Assembly (NCBI GenBank): GCA_937920575.1
Contig: CAKZSF010000202.1
Location: 1-8,304, forward strand
Direction of reading: 5' to 3'
Source of the DNA: an uncultured Sphingomonadaceae bacterium
Lineage (GTDB): Bacteria > Pseudomonadota > Alphaproteobacteria > Sphingomonadales > Sphingomonadaceae
Length of the DNA stretch: 8,304 nucleotides
The notes under the pieces are model-generated. The model was not told the origin of the DNA. It saw nothing but the letters and a program-made list of their open reading frames with translations, and did no database searches. Positions 1 through 6,361 of this stretch are shown in pieces (the first letter of the stretch is position 1; each line of letters starts with the position of its first letter). The position numbers and the translations under genes are program-made.

Positions 1-3000
1 CACCGCCTCGGATATCTCATCCGCCGTCATATCCGAACGATGCCAGCGCACACCATCCGAACTCACAACCATCACATGCGTCCCAAACTCCGATGGAACC
101 CACAACACACCAGCCTCGCTCGAACCGAACAGTGATTGGGCCTGCTCTGGCGTCAAAGGCTGGGGACGAATGAACCCGTAATAGGCGGGAAAATCACGTT
201 CCAAAGTGCTGTCAATTTCGCCAAGGCGGGCTTCGATCCGCTCACGGGAAACGCGTAATGACTGCGCATTGTCTACACCACTGCCTTGCAATTGGCTCAC
301 ACCTGTCAATGAATTGGCCAATTGGCGATCCATCTGGCCCCAAGAATCCAGCAAATCCAGTCGCTCAACTGCTAAGTCGCCAACGTTGGCGCGTTGGGCC
401 GCACGCAAACTGGCAGTTTTCGCAATCGCTAAGGATGATTCATCAAGCGTCGCATTTTGCAACGCCTCAAACGCCAGCGTAGTGGGTTCCTCTGCCAGAT
501 TGTTCCGCCCCTTAACGGCGTAGGCGGATTCCGCGATTGCATGGTGGATCGCGCTGTTGAAACTTTTCTGCCAGCCCTTCTCACTCAACAGCCGCGGATC
601 GAAGCCGATCTGCGCTTGGGTGTCGCGATAGCGTTGTGCCAATTGCAGAGCTGGCCCCCAAGCCTCCGCCTCACGCCTTTCGATTTTAAGCCGCGCAATG
701 CTCAATCCAGCCAATGCGCCAAAATCCATTCCGACGGCACCCAAAGGAAACAAGTCGGGCCGCTGGGTGACGCTGGAAAGCGTCTTTTCCGCCTCATGCC
801 ATTTCTCGCTCCCTATTTCCAATATACCCTTCATGGCGAGCGACCATCCCTCAGCGTTGGCAGGCACCAAACCCGTCTCACTCAATTCTCGAGCGAGTAT
901 TGACGATTGATCAATTGCGGTGAAAGACTTGTCGAACTGCTCCAGCTGACTGGCTGAGGCAGCAATTCCCAACAGGCTCGCGAAACGGAATGTCTTGTCG
1001 AGTGGGTCGGCGCTTAATTTTGTCAGCTCATCAATAGCCGCAAAGGAATCCAGCGCTGCTTCAAGGTAGCCCTCGGTGGTTTCGATGCTTGCCCGAATAA
1101 ACATCGCGAACATCACTTCACGGTCGCTAGTTCCGGAATCACCGGCGATTTCCTGAATGTGTTTGTCGAGAATGGCCAGTGCCTGATCGCCATGGCCCGA
1201 CGCGCTAACAGTGGACGCGTACAAGATGAGAGCGCTGTGGGTTGTAAAGTGCGCAGCGCCAAAATTGTCGCGCGAAAGCTGATAGGATTCTGCTGCAAAA
1301 GGCTCTGCTGCAAATGCCTCGCCCTTCTGCCAAAGCAGCTGCGCGTGATTGCTCAAGGCCTGCAGCAACACCATGCCCTGTCCAGAGAAATTGGCACGAG
1401 CGCGGGAAAGAATACCCTCGCTCAATGCGAGCGCCTCTTCCTGCTTGCCAACTGAGAAAAGCGCCTGTGAATGAAGCCCCATTTGCGCAAGATACTGAGG
1501 ATTGGTCAAATCGCTTTCAGTAGCGAGAGCGTCGACCAACCGGTTGGACATCGCCAAGCGATCTTCGGCGCGACCGCTACGGATAAGAATTGCGCTCACA
1601 ACACTGAACGCCAAGCCAGTGCGTGGATCCTTTGGTCCCAAAATCGCGAGCGCATCTTCAAAAGCCGCAACCGCCACAGGTTCGGCTTTGTCGAGCTCAT
1701 CATTGTCTTCATAGGCTGAAGCAAGCGCTATCCGAGCGGACAACGTGTTGGGATTACGCGGCCCCAAGGTTCTTTCATACGCCGGGACCAATTCCGAATA
1801 TATCTTGATTGTTTCTTTATGGCGACCGGCAGCCGAATACCCTTCGGCAAGTTCTGCCCTCGCCTCAAAAGTGGCTGGCAAATCGGCTCCGAATTGAGAA
1901 ATGCGTTGAACAACATTCGCATCGAGCAGCGTGATCGCGCTCTCATAGTCACGCGTGTCGAGCAGCAATTGCGCCAACTCCTTACGTGGCAGATAGGATG
2001 CACCGGCCGGCGTGCCGTTGGATTCCCAACTCTGCAGTACGGTTCGCGCCATCGGGATTGCCTTGTCATACTGGCCCAGCATCTTCAGCACACCAACCTG
2101 CGCCGATTTGGCAACTAGGGTGAGCGGGTCATCGGCACCGAGCGCCTTTTCCTGCTGATCAACCAGCTGTTGGTTGACTTCCAAACCGCGCTCACTTTGC
2201 CCACGCGCTACCAGCCAGCTGGAATAGCGCATGAGCATGCTACCCCGCACCCCTCGGTCATCTTCGCTGTCGGTCGAATGATCGGCGATCTGCTGTTTAA
2301 AAAAGTTCTCCGTCACCTGCGGATCATCGCCAGCTTCCAAAATCGTCGCGCGCGCGGTTAACAAAGTGAGGCGCTGCGGCAATGGTGCGTTCTCCGGTAC
2401 TTGGGCAGCGACCTCTTCAAGTATGGAGAGGGCTTCAGCATGGTCGTTCTGCTGAAAGCGAATATGGCTCAAGCGCAACCGGGCATCCAACAACAACGGT
2501 GCGTTGGCCGGCATAGCTGCGGAAAATTCCGCCACGGCGGCGCGATGAAAAGGTTCGGCTTTTTCCCATTCGCCCAAGGCCGACAATGTCTGTCCATGCA
2601 TCCAGCGCAGCTGTTTTGTCTCAGCAGCATCAGAGCCCAGCCTGTTCTCGAAAATGTGCGCGGCTTCACAGGTAGTTTCTAATGCATCACCCGCCTGACC
2701 GCTGGCAAAAAGCAAGTTGGCATGATTGGCCAAATTCCTGGCATGCTCTAATGTCCCGCCAAACCTGCTGCGGCTTTCTGGCATGATCCGTTCGGCTATC
2801 TCCAGCGCCTTGACCAGATCGCCGCCATTTGCCGCTGCATTTGCCTGAACCGACAATTCAGTCAGTTCTTCTAATGTAATTTTGGGTTCGCCGCCTGCCG
2901 GTGAAGCATCGTTTGGACACACGAGTGCAGGAGCCGATTCCGCAGCCGACTGAAGTTCCACGGCTTGCGCGAACACAGAGGTAGGTGCGAAAAAGAAGCA

Positions 3001-3039
3001 ACCCAAGCCCGCACAAAAACTCAATAAGCCTAACTTCAA
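1..3039 (-). CDS. Secreted TPR-CHAT protein (caspase-like peptidase), 3'-truncated by window edge
   Basis: Reading the minus strand from 3039 gives 1013 uninterrupted codons that run off the left edge. The N-terminus is a clear Sec signal peptide: MKLG, a hydrophobic stretch, then APTSVFAQA, with cleavage near residues 24-26. So the protein should act in the periplasm or be surface-anchored. Residues about 60-930 are helical repeats of TPR type. Several have the kinesin-light-chain-like signature, for example LGADDPLT near residue 300, LGPRNPNT near 428 and LGPKDPRT near 471. From about residue 949 (DFPAYYGFIRPQPLTPEQAQ, then VLWVPSEFGTHVMVVSSDGV) it matches the usual start of a CHAT domain, a caspase-fold cysteine peptidase. 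The His/Cys catalytic pair is beyond the window, so activity cannot be judged. The start is TTG at 3039: AGGGGG lies 7 nt upstream, an in-frame stop sits at 3078-3076, there is no ATG or GTG between, and the first internal Met would lose the signal peptide. The target is unknown. Confidence 0.9.
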   Translation of the reverse strand, partial: MKLGLLSFCAGLGCFFFAPTSVFAQAVELQSAAESAPALVCPNDASPAGGEPKITLEELTELSVQANAAANGGDLVKALEIAERIMPESRSRFGGTLEHARNLANHANLLFASGQAGDALETTCEAAHIFENRLGSDAAETKQLRWMHGQTLSALGEWEKAEPFHRAAVAEFSAAMPANAPLLLDARLRLSHIRFQQNDHAEALSILEEVAAQVPENAPLPQRLTLLTARATILEAGDDPQVTENFFKQQIADHSTDSEDDRGVRGSMLMRYSSWLVARGQSERGLEVNQQLVDQQEKALGADDPLTLVAKSAQVGVLKMLGQYDKAIPMARTVLQSWESNGTPAGASYLPRKELAQLLLDTRDYESAITLLDANVVQRISQFGADLPATFEARAELAEGYSAAGRHKETIKIYSELVPAYERTLGPRNPNTLSARIALASAYEDNDELDKAEPVAVAAFEDALAILGPKDPRTGLAFSVVSAILIRSGRAEDRLAMSNRLVDALATESDLTNPQYLAQMGLHSQALFSVGKQEEALALSEGILSRARANFSGQGMVLLQALSNHAQLLWQKGEAFAAEPFAAESYQLSRDNFGAAHFTTHSALILYASTVSASGHGDQALAILDKHIQEIAGDSGTSDREVMFAMFIRASIETTEGYLEAALDSFAAIDELTKLSADPLDKTFRFASLLGIAASASQLEQFDKSFTAIDQSSILARELSETGLVPANAEGWSLAMKGILEIGSEKWHEAEKTLSSVTQRPDLFPLGAVGMDFGALAGLSIARLKIERREAEAWGPALQLAQRYRDTQAQIGFDPRLLSEKGWQKSFNSAIHHAIAESAYAVKGRNNLAEEPTTLAFEALQNATLDESSLAIAKTASLRAAQRANVGDLAVERLDLLDSWGQMDRQLANSLTGVSQLQGSGVDNAQSLRVSRERIEARLGEIDSTLERDFPAYYGFIRPQPLTPEQAQSLFGSSEAGVLWVPSEFGTHVMVVSSDGVRWHRSDMTADEISEAV

Positions 3040-3046
3040 GCCAATA

Positions 3047-3053
3047 CCCCCTA
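3047..3053 (-). promoter_or_regulatory. Shine-Dalgarno site deciding the TTG start of the TPR-CHAT gene
   Basis: On the minus strand the sequence AGGGGG sits seven bases before the TTG at 3039-3037. It is the only good ribosome binding site between the upstream in-frame stop (3078-3076) and the signal peptide. It therefore supports a non-ATG start for this gene. I could not pick a convincing -35/-10 pair behind it. Confidence 0.65.
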
Positions 3054-3090
3054 GAAACTCAAACCTTGGCCAAATTCACGAAAAGCGCAA

Positions 3091-3171
3091 GGTCACGTTG
3101 ATCAGGTTGATCAGGTTGAGAATAAACCGGTTGGATATTTATCGGACGTGACCAGGATCACGTTGCGATCA
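3091..3171. promoter_or_regulatory. Cluster of short direct and inverted repeats, candidate operator region
   Basis: Several repeats are packed into 81 bp just upstream of the TPR-CHAT gene. GTTGATCAG occurs twice in tandem (3097-3105, 3106-3114), followed by a partial third copy (3115-3119). GGTCACG (3091-3097) is the exact reverse complement of CGTGACC (3147-3153). TCACGTTG occurs at 3093-3100 and again at 3158-3165, both followed by ATCA with a 0 or 2 base offset. CGTGA and TCACG also form a local inverted repeat at 3147-3162, and AACCGGTT at 3125-3132 is a perfect palindrome. The position, 50 to 130 bp upstream of the TTG start, suits binding of a transcription factor that controls the CHAT gene. 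No specific regulator can be named. Confidence 0.4.
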
Positions 3172-3256
3172 ATGGCCAGTCGCCTATTCCAATCGATCAG
3201 CGGTGCTTTAGGCGACTGCTACACCTTGCTAGCTCTCGACTGTCGGAGGGAAATTT

Positions 3257-3453
3257 TTGCTCGAACTGGGCGATGTCAGCCACACCTACTCAACGGCCCG
3301 CACGATCTTAAAAACGTGACGATGAGTATTCCCATGGGAATTTACAGACTGCTCGGACCCTATGGAGTTGGCAAATCGACGCTGATGCGGACAGTAGAGT
3401 GTTGGCGCACTCTTGCATCGGCCAGCACTAAAGTTCGGTCAGTCAGCCTGCCA
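3257..3453 (+). pseudogene. Decayed 5' fragment of an ABC transporter ATP-binding protein gene
   Basis: A good ribosome binding site (GGAGGG, 3245-3250) lies six bases before a TTG at 3257. Translation gives LLELGDVSHTYSTARTILK, typical of the N-terminus of an ABC ATPase, and then hits a stop. Adding one A to the run AAAAA at 3310-3314 restores a continuous product that goes on with KNVTMSIPMGIYRLLG and a Walker A motif, GPYGVGKST, at 3355-3381. It ends in LMRTV and a weak match to the TL.-.SG.V.F segment that usually follows. Intact relatives, with MYGLLGPNGAGKSTLMRT in this place, are around 300 residues. Here similarity fades after about 65 codons: no Q-loop, signature motif or Walker B is visible before the next gene. 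The altered Walker A spacer residues (Y and V for N and A) also suggest relaxed selection. The right boundary is approximate. It is most likely a relic left by deletion or insertion next to the CHAT/CHASE2 genes. Confidence 0.72.
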
Positions 3454-3535
3454 AAAGGCGATGACCCATTAGTTCATTCTACATCCAGCGTTGATCTGTT
3501 AAACAGCACAGCATGTACAAATTGGGGGAGGTTCA
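3454..3535 (+). promoter_or_regulatory. Leader of the FecR-like gene with strong Shine-Dalgarno site
   Basis: Between the end of recognisable ABC ATPase similarity and the FecR-like gene there are about 80 bases with no coding signal. The last part holds GGGGGAGG at 3524-3531, four bases before the ATG at 3536, which fixes that start. Any promoter for the gene must lie here or within the ABC relic. TTGATC at 3491 is the best -35-like hexamer, but the corresponding -10 (TGTACA at 3514) is poor and too close to the ribosome binding site, so I do not call a promoter. Confidence 0.5.
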
Positions 3536-4525
3536 ATGAACAAGTCAGTGTGGTTGGCAGGTGCAATCATTGGCAGCACAGTTGCGCTGGCCGGAAGTCC
3601 TGTTGCGGCGCAACCTTCCGGATCGCCCGATGGCTATGTCGAGAGCAAACGAGGCGGTGGCCAAATCACCATCGTGCGCAAAGGGCGTACAATCGCAGCC
3701 AGGGCGAACACTCCCCTCTATGCGGGTGACCGGATCACTGTGGGCGGATCCAATGCTTCGGTAACCGTGCGCATCACCGGGCGGAAGGGGCGCGTCAAAG
3801 TAAGCCCGCGCAATTCTCCTTTGACGGTTCCTGAAACAGAAAAACCTGGCTGGATGGCGCGTTTTGGACAAATGCTGAGCAATGTCGGCAACGCTATCGG
3901 CATTACGGATCGTCGCACCAGTGGTCACGCATTTGCCCGGTCGGCGGCCGCTCCTGTCGATGGGATATTGACCGCAGAACCGCTGACCAAACTTGGCCAT
4001 TTCCAACATTCGAGCCTGTTCGCCTCACAAGAACTCAGCGTCATGGCGATCCGGTGGTGCGGTGACGCCTCGGATGTGTCGCTCACTTATCGCGGCAATT
4101 TGTTCTCCTCGATCAATCGCAAGGACACCGGCTTCGGTGCGCTCGACTTTGCCGACTTTGTCGTATCGAGCGAGGGCCAAGAATACGTCCCTGACACGCT
4201 CACAATCGAATCCCTCGCTGCCGAGAGTCCAAACGTCACATATTCGTTGGGATGGATCCCGCTGGCTTCCGTGCCGCGCCCGCAATCGTTGGTCGGCAAG
4301 ACTGAATTGGATGCCGCTGACAAACTAGAATGGGGCAATTGGCTGCTGGCTGATGAGCAAGGCGAATTGGGCGATGCGTATAACCTTATCGCTTTCAGCC
4401 TTTTGACCGAAGTTAAAGACGATATCTGGCTGGCAGCCTACGAGCTTGAACGCGCGAGTTTTTGCCCGGAGTATACGCCTCCGGCGCCAGCCGAAGCGCC
4501 AGCGGACAGCACAGACGCAGGTTAG
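3536..4525 (+). CDS. Secreted protein with FecR-like domain and unassigned C-terminal domain
   Basis: The gene encodes 329 residues. An N-terminal signal peptide (MNKSVWLAGAIIGST and on to SPVAA, cleavage about residue 25) sends it to the periplasm. Residues about 35-100 read as a short beta-rich FecR-like domain: G-Q-I-T-I-V-R-K-G, then TPLYAGDRITVGGSNASVTV and a basic RKGRVKV strand. In this family such a domain is often found in exported proteins without any sigma-factor link. Residues about 155-312 look like a second, globular domain that I do not recognise. It contains the only two cysteines (175 and 310), which could form a disulfide. The tail is Pro/Ala-rich (PPAPAEAPA). No membrane segment follows the signal peptide, so it is probably soluble or bound to a partner. 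The start is well supported by a strong ribosome binding site. It faces the CHASE2 gene tail to tail with a 4-bp overlap, and I infer a shared pathway with CHASE2 and TPR-CHAT. The FecR-like call is moderate; the CDS itself is secure. Confidence 0.8.
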   Translation: MNKSVWLAGAIIGSTVALAGSPVAAQPSGSPDGYVESKRGGGQITIVRKGRTIAARANTPLYAGDRITVGGSNASVTVRITGRKGRVKVSPRNSPLTVPETEKPGWMARFGQMLSNVGNAIGITDRRTSGHAFARSAAAPVDGILTAEPLTKLGHFQHSSLFASQELSVMAIRWCGDASDVSLTYRGNLFSSINRKDTGFGALDFADFVVSSEGQEYVPDTLTIESLAAESPNVTYSLGWIPLASVPRPQSLVGKTELDAADKLEWGNWLLADEQGELGDAYNLIAFSLLTEVKDDIWLAAYELERASFCPEYTPPAPAEAPADSTDAG

Positions 4526-6024
4526 TCTGAACCAGTATCCGGCAAATCGACCGATTTCGAGAGGCGCTTTGCAATAGCGGAAACAACACGCTCTGCGATC
4601 AGTTCAAGCTTTGAGAGTATCTCGCTGGAAAAGCCGATAAAGGCGCTCGCGGTCACGCCAACAATGGGCCAAATCACATCGACCGCCTGAGATGTTCCGG
4701 CGCTCGATTGCGCTTGCGAAAGGATGGCCCAACCCGCGACGCAAAGCTCGGCTGTAAAGGCAAACAGCATCGCCAAGACAATCCAAATAGACCATCGATC
4801 AAAGAGCCTGCCACACGCAACCGTCTGCTCCCCGGATTGTGTGGCAATGCGGCGTTTTTGCGCCAACAGTGCAATGGACACTTCCGTCAGAGCAATCACG
4901 ATCAGTGCCTTTATCAATGCAGAGAATTTGATGAAGAAGCCCTCGAGAGGCGAAACCACTGTTTCGGGCGACGCCAGCTGCAATGATCGGATTGCATTGG
5001 CAACCACTTCCATGCCGCCCATTGGCCCCAGCGGCGTGTTGTGAAAATCCTGACCACTCAGCGCGGTCGATCCGATAACCAGAATGGAATTGTCCTGTGG
5101 AGCCGCGAAATCAAGCGTGGTTTGCCCATTTGCGCCACCATCGATCACCAAGGCGTTGGACAATGTGAGATGCTCTACATTGCCGCGAAATGCATTGGCG
5201 AGCATTCCGTAGCGCTCGGGATCGATACGCTCTCCCCCGCCTCGAAAGGAAAAGGACGGAACGGTGTAATTGATCTCTGGCTCTGGCCCAGTGTCGAACA
5301 GCTCCCCGTCGGCTGAACCAAGCTTTGCCGCGCGATAGGCCATCGTGGCAAAAACTCGCGCTTGCGATGACGTGTCATCCAGCGAATTGAGCAATTGCAC
5401 AGACAGTTCGGTCGGATAGAAGCGTGTCTTTCCATCATATCGGTAGATTTGCGCCGGATGGTAACTCAGCGATCCGCATTCGGTTGTGCCGCACAGGCTC
5501 TTGTCCAGCAGATAACCAAATTTTGGATCACTCACGCCGCCTTCGCCCTCAAACTCGGTTAGCTCCATCGGCGTCAATATCGGTACGCCCAAAGCAGCCG
5601 TCTGCTCCAGAAAGCCGGCGGCATTGTCCGGTGTTAGCAGCGCGTCCAAGACTACAATTTTGGGCTTTGATTGGGCTATAATCTTAGCGACCGCATCGAC
5701 AACCTCTGGTTGCATAATCCGGTCGAAATTGCAGCGACTGGCATCAGCCAAGACCGCACAGGCGCTGGCATCGATATCAACCAGAAACAGCGGGCTTGTC
5801 CCATGCGGCAAGTCCGTCGCGCCATACGACTGACTGAATACGGCATTGGCCACGCGCAACCCAAAGTCGGAGCTTTCGCGCTCCAGCTTCACGATCGGCT
5901 CAAACTTCAGCGCAGCTGCAACACTGAACAGCAATGACAGGATCAAGCCAAAGCAAAACGCGACAAATGTGCGCTTGGCCGTAGCAAGTATCAATTCGGT
6001 CCGATCAATCACGGTTAGGCTCAT
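4522..6024 (-). CDS. CHASE2-domain membrane sensor protein without an output domain
   Basis: The protein has 500 residues. A short cytoplasmic N-terminus is followed by TM1 (about 20-38), a large periplasmic CHASE2 domain (about 45-360), and three further hydrophobic segments (about 363-388, 411-434, 447-466). This is the standard CHASE2 layout. Family hallmarks are visible: LFLVDIDASA (79-88), PKIVVLDALLTPDNA (121-135), and near the C-end ILVIGSTALSGQDFHNTPLG (314-333) followed by GGMEVVANAI. CHASE2 is a presumed extracytoplasmic ligand-sensing domain, usually fused to histidine kinase, adenylate cyclase or Ser/Thr kinase modules. Here only about 34 residues, mostly amphipathic helix, follow the last membrane segment, so any signal must pass to a separate partner. 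Cys89, 98, 178 and 183 in the periplasmic part could form disulfides. The start at 6024 is the only Met before TM1. Its ribosome binding site is weak (GGTAAG two bases away). The neighbouring FecR-like and TPR-CHAT proteins are plausible partners. Confidence 0.92.
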   Translation of the reverse strand: MSLTVIDRTELILATAKRTFVAFCFGLILSLLFSVAAALKFEPIVKLERESSDFGLRVANAVFSQSYGATDLPHGTSPLFLVDIDASACAVLADASRCNFDRIMQPEVVDAVAKIIAQSKPKIVVLDALLTPDNAAGFLEQTAALGVPILTPMELTEFEGEGGVSDPKFGYLLDKSLCGTTECGSLSYHPAQIYRYDGKTRFYPTELSVQLLNSLDDTSSQARVFATMAYRAAKLGSADGELFDTGPEPEINYTVPSFSFRGGGERIDPERYGMLANAFRGNVEHLTLSNALVIDGGANGQTTLDFAAPQDNSILVIGSTALSGQDFHNTPLGPMGGMEVVANAIRSLQLASPETVVSPLEGFFIKFSALIKALIVIALTEVSIALLAQKRRIATQSGEQTVACGRLFDRWSIWIVLAMLFAFTAELCVAGWAILSQAQSSAGTSQAVDVIWPIVGVTASAFIGFSSEILSKLELIAERVVSAIAKRLSKSVDLPDTGSD

Positions 6025-6036
6025 TTCTTACCGGTG

Positions 6037-6106
6037 AGATGGAGCAGTGCCTGAGCGGCAAGATGGAAGCAGTGCGGCTAGCCTTAATCATAGGGTGCAG
6101 CAGTGT
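6037..6106. repeat. Three direct repeats of an AGATGG-AGCAGTGC-like element upstream of the CHASE2 gene
   Basis: AGATGGAGCAGTGC (6037-6050) is repeated as AGATGGAAGCAGTGC (6061-6075), 24 bp later. It recurs in weaker form as GGTGCAGCAGTGT (6094-6106). The shared core is GCAGTG. All three lie within 85 bp of the CHASE2 start. On the minus strand a TATGAT hexamer (6092-6087) could be a -10 box. It would place repeats one and two in the untranslated leader and the third inside the promoter spacer. The arrangement resembles tandem operator sites, but no regulator is identified, and the -35 region is poor. Confidence 0.45.
6087..6092 (-). promoter_or_regulatory. Possible -10 element for the CHASE2 gene
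   Basis: Read on the minus strand this is TATGAT, five of six matches to the sigma-70 consensus, about 63 bases before the CHASE2 start codon. The region 17 bases further upstream (TCGTTC) is a poor -35. It could be an activator-dependent promoter, with the repeated elements at 6037-6106 around it, or simply a chance match. Confidence 0.25.
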
Positions 6107-6198
6107 CTAGAACGATAGGGGTGTCGAACTGTATCTCAAGGAAATGCGTAAATCCCTGCGTTAGAAGGACATCCGATCCCGACGCCCATTTCGCAGGT

Positions 6199-6230
6199 GC
6201 AAAATTGCGCGAGCCAAACCGCGGTTTTGC
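6199..6230 (+). promoter_or_regulatory. Potential stem-loop in the leader of the helicase gene
   Basis: GCAAAA (6199-6204) pairs with TTTTGC (6225-6230). Inside, CGCG (6208-6211) pairs with CGCG (6220-6223) around an eight-base loop. The same segment includes the perfect 12-bp palindrome AAACCGCGGTTT (6216-6227). It lies about 130 bases before the helicase start. It could be an RNA structure in a long leader, as seen for some RNA helicase genes, or a protein-binding palindrome. There is no following T-run, so a terminator is unlikely. Confidence 0.3.
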
Positions 6231-6249
6231 CGCTATGGGGCTCAGCAAA

Positions 6250-6262
6250 GGCCCTTAGGGCC
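6250..6262. promoter_or_regulatory. GC-rich palindrome upstream of the helicase gene
   Basis: GGCCCTTAGGGCC is an inverted repeat of six bases on each side of a single central T. It sits about 100 bases before the helicase start. A one-base loop is too tight for a stable full RNA hairpin, so a DNA-binding site is as likely as an RNA element. The function is unknown. Confidence 0.25.
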
Positions 6263-6361
6263 CGGGTTTCGCCCATCGTGAGTCGCGTGCTGAACATGCA
6301 CAATCCTCATGCCTATCTTTCCTCCGCGCCAATATCTGCGCTTCTTTACAAGCGAACAAGC

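Noticed and set aside
206..2682. Many plus- and minus-strand frames of 60-150 codons
   Set aside because: All are shadows of the continuous minus-strand TPR-CHAT gene, which is open along the whole stretch and has a coherent domain structure.
3097..3120. CRISPR-like or transposon-end repeats
   Set aside because: The GTTGATCAG units are directly adjacent with no spacers, and there are no terminal inverted repeats linked to a transposase.
3148..3729. A 193-codon plus-strand open frame containing a Walker A motif
   Set aside because: Only the middle (about 3301-3453) resembles an ABC ATPase. The beginning has no protein character, and the end overlaps the FecR-like gene in another frame. It is the shifted part of a pseudogene, not an intact gene.
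3536..4525. Classical FecR-type sigma regulator
   Set aside because: It has no N-terminal anti-sigma domain and no transmembrane helix after the signal peptide, and there is no sigma factor or TonB receptor gene nearby. Only a FecR-like fold is supported.
6250..6280. Rho-independent terminator upstream of the helicase
   Set aside because: The palindrome has a one-base loop and no T-run follows on either strand.
6197..6361. N-terminal extension of the helicase from an upstream ATG
   Set aside because: The 55 extra residues do not resemble helicase N-termini and cover the palindromic elements. The subfamily normally begins at the MSFDNLPP sequence encoded at 6362.
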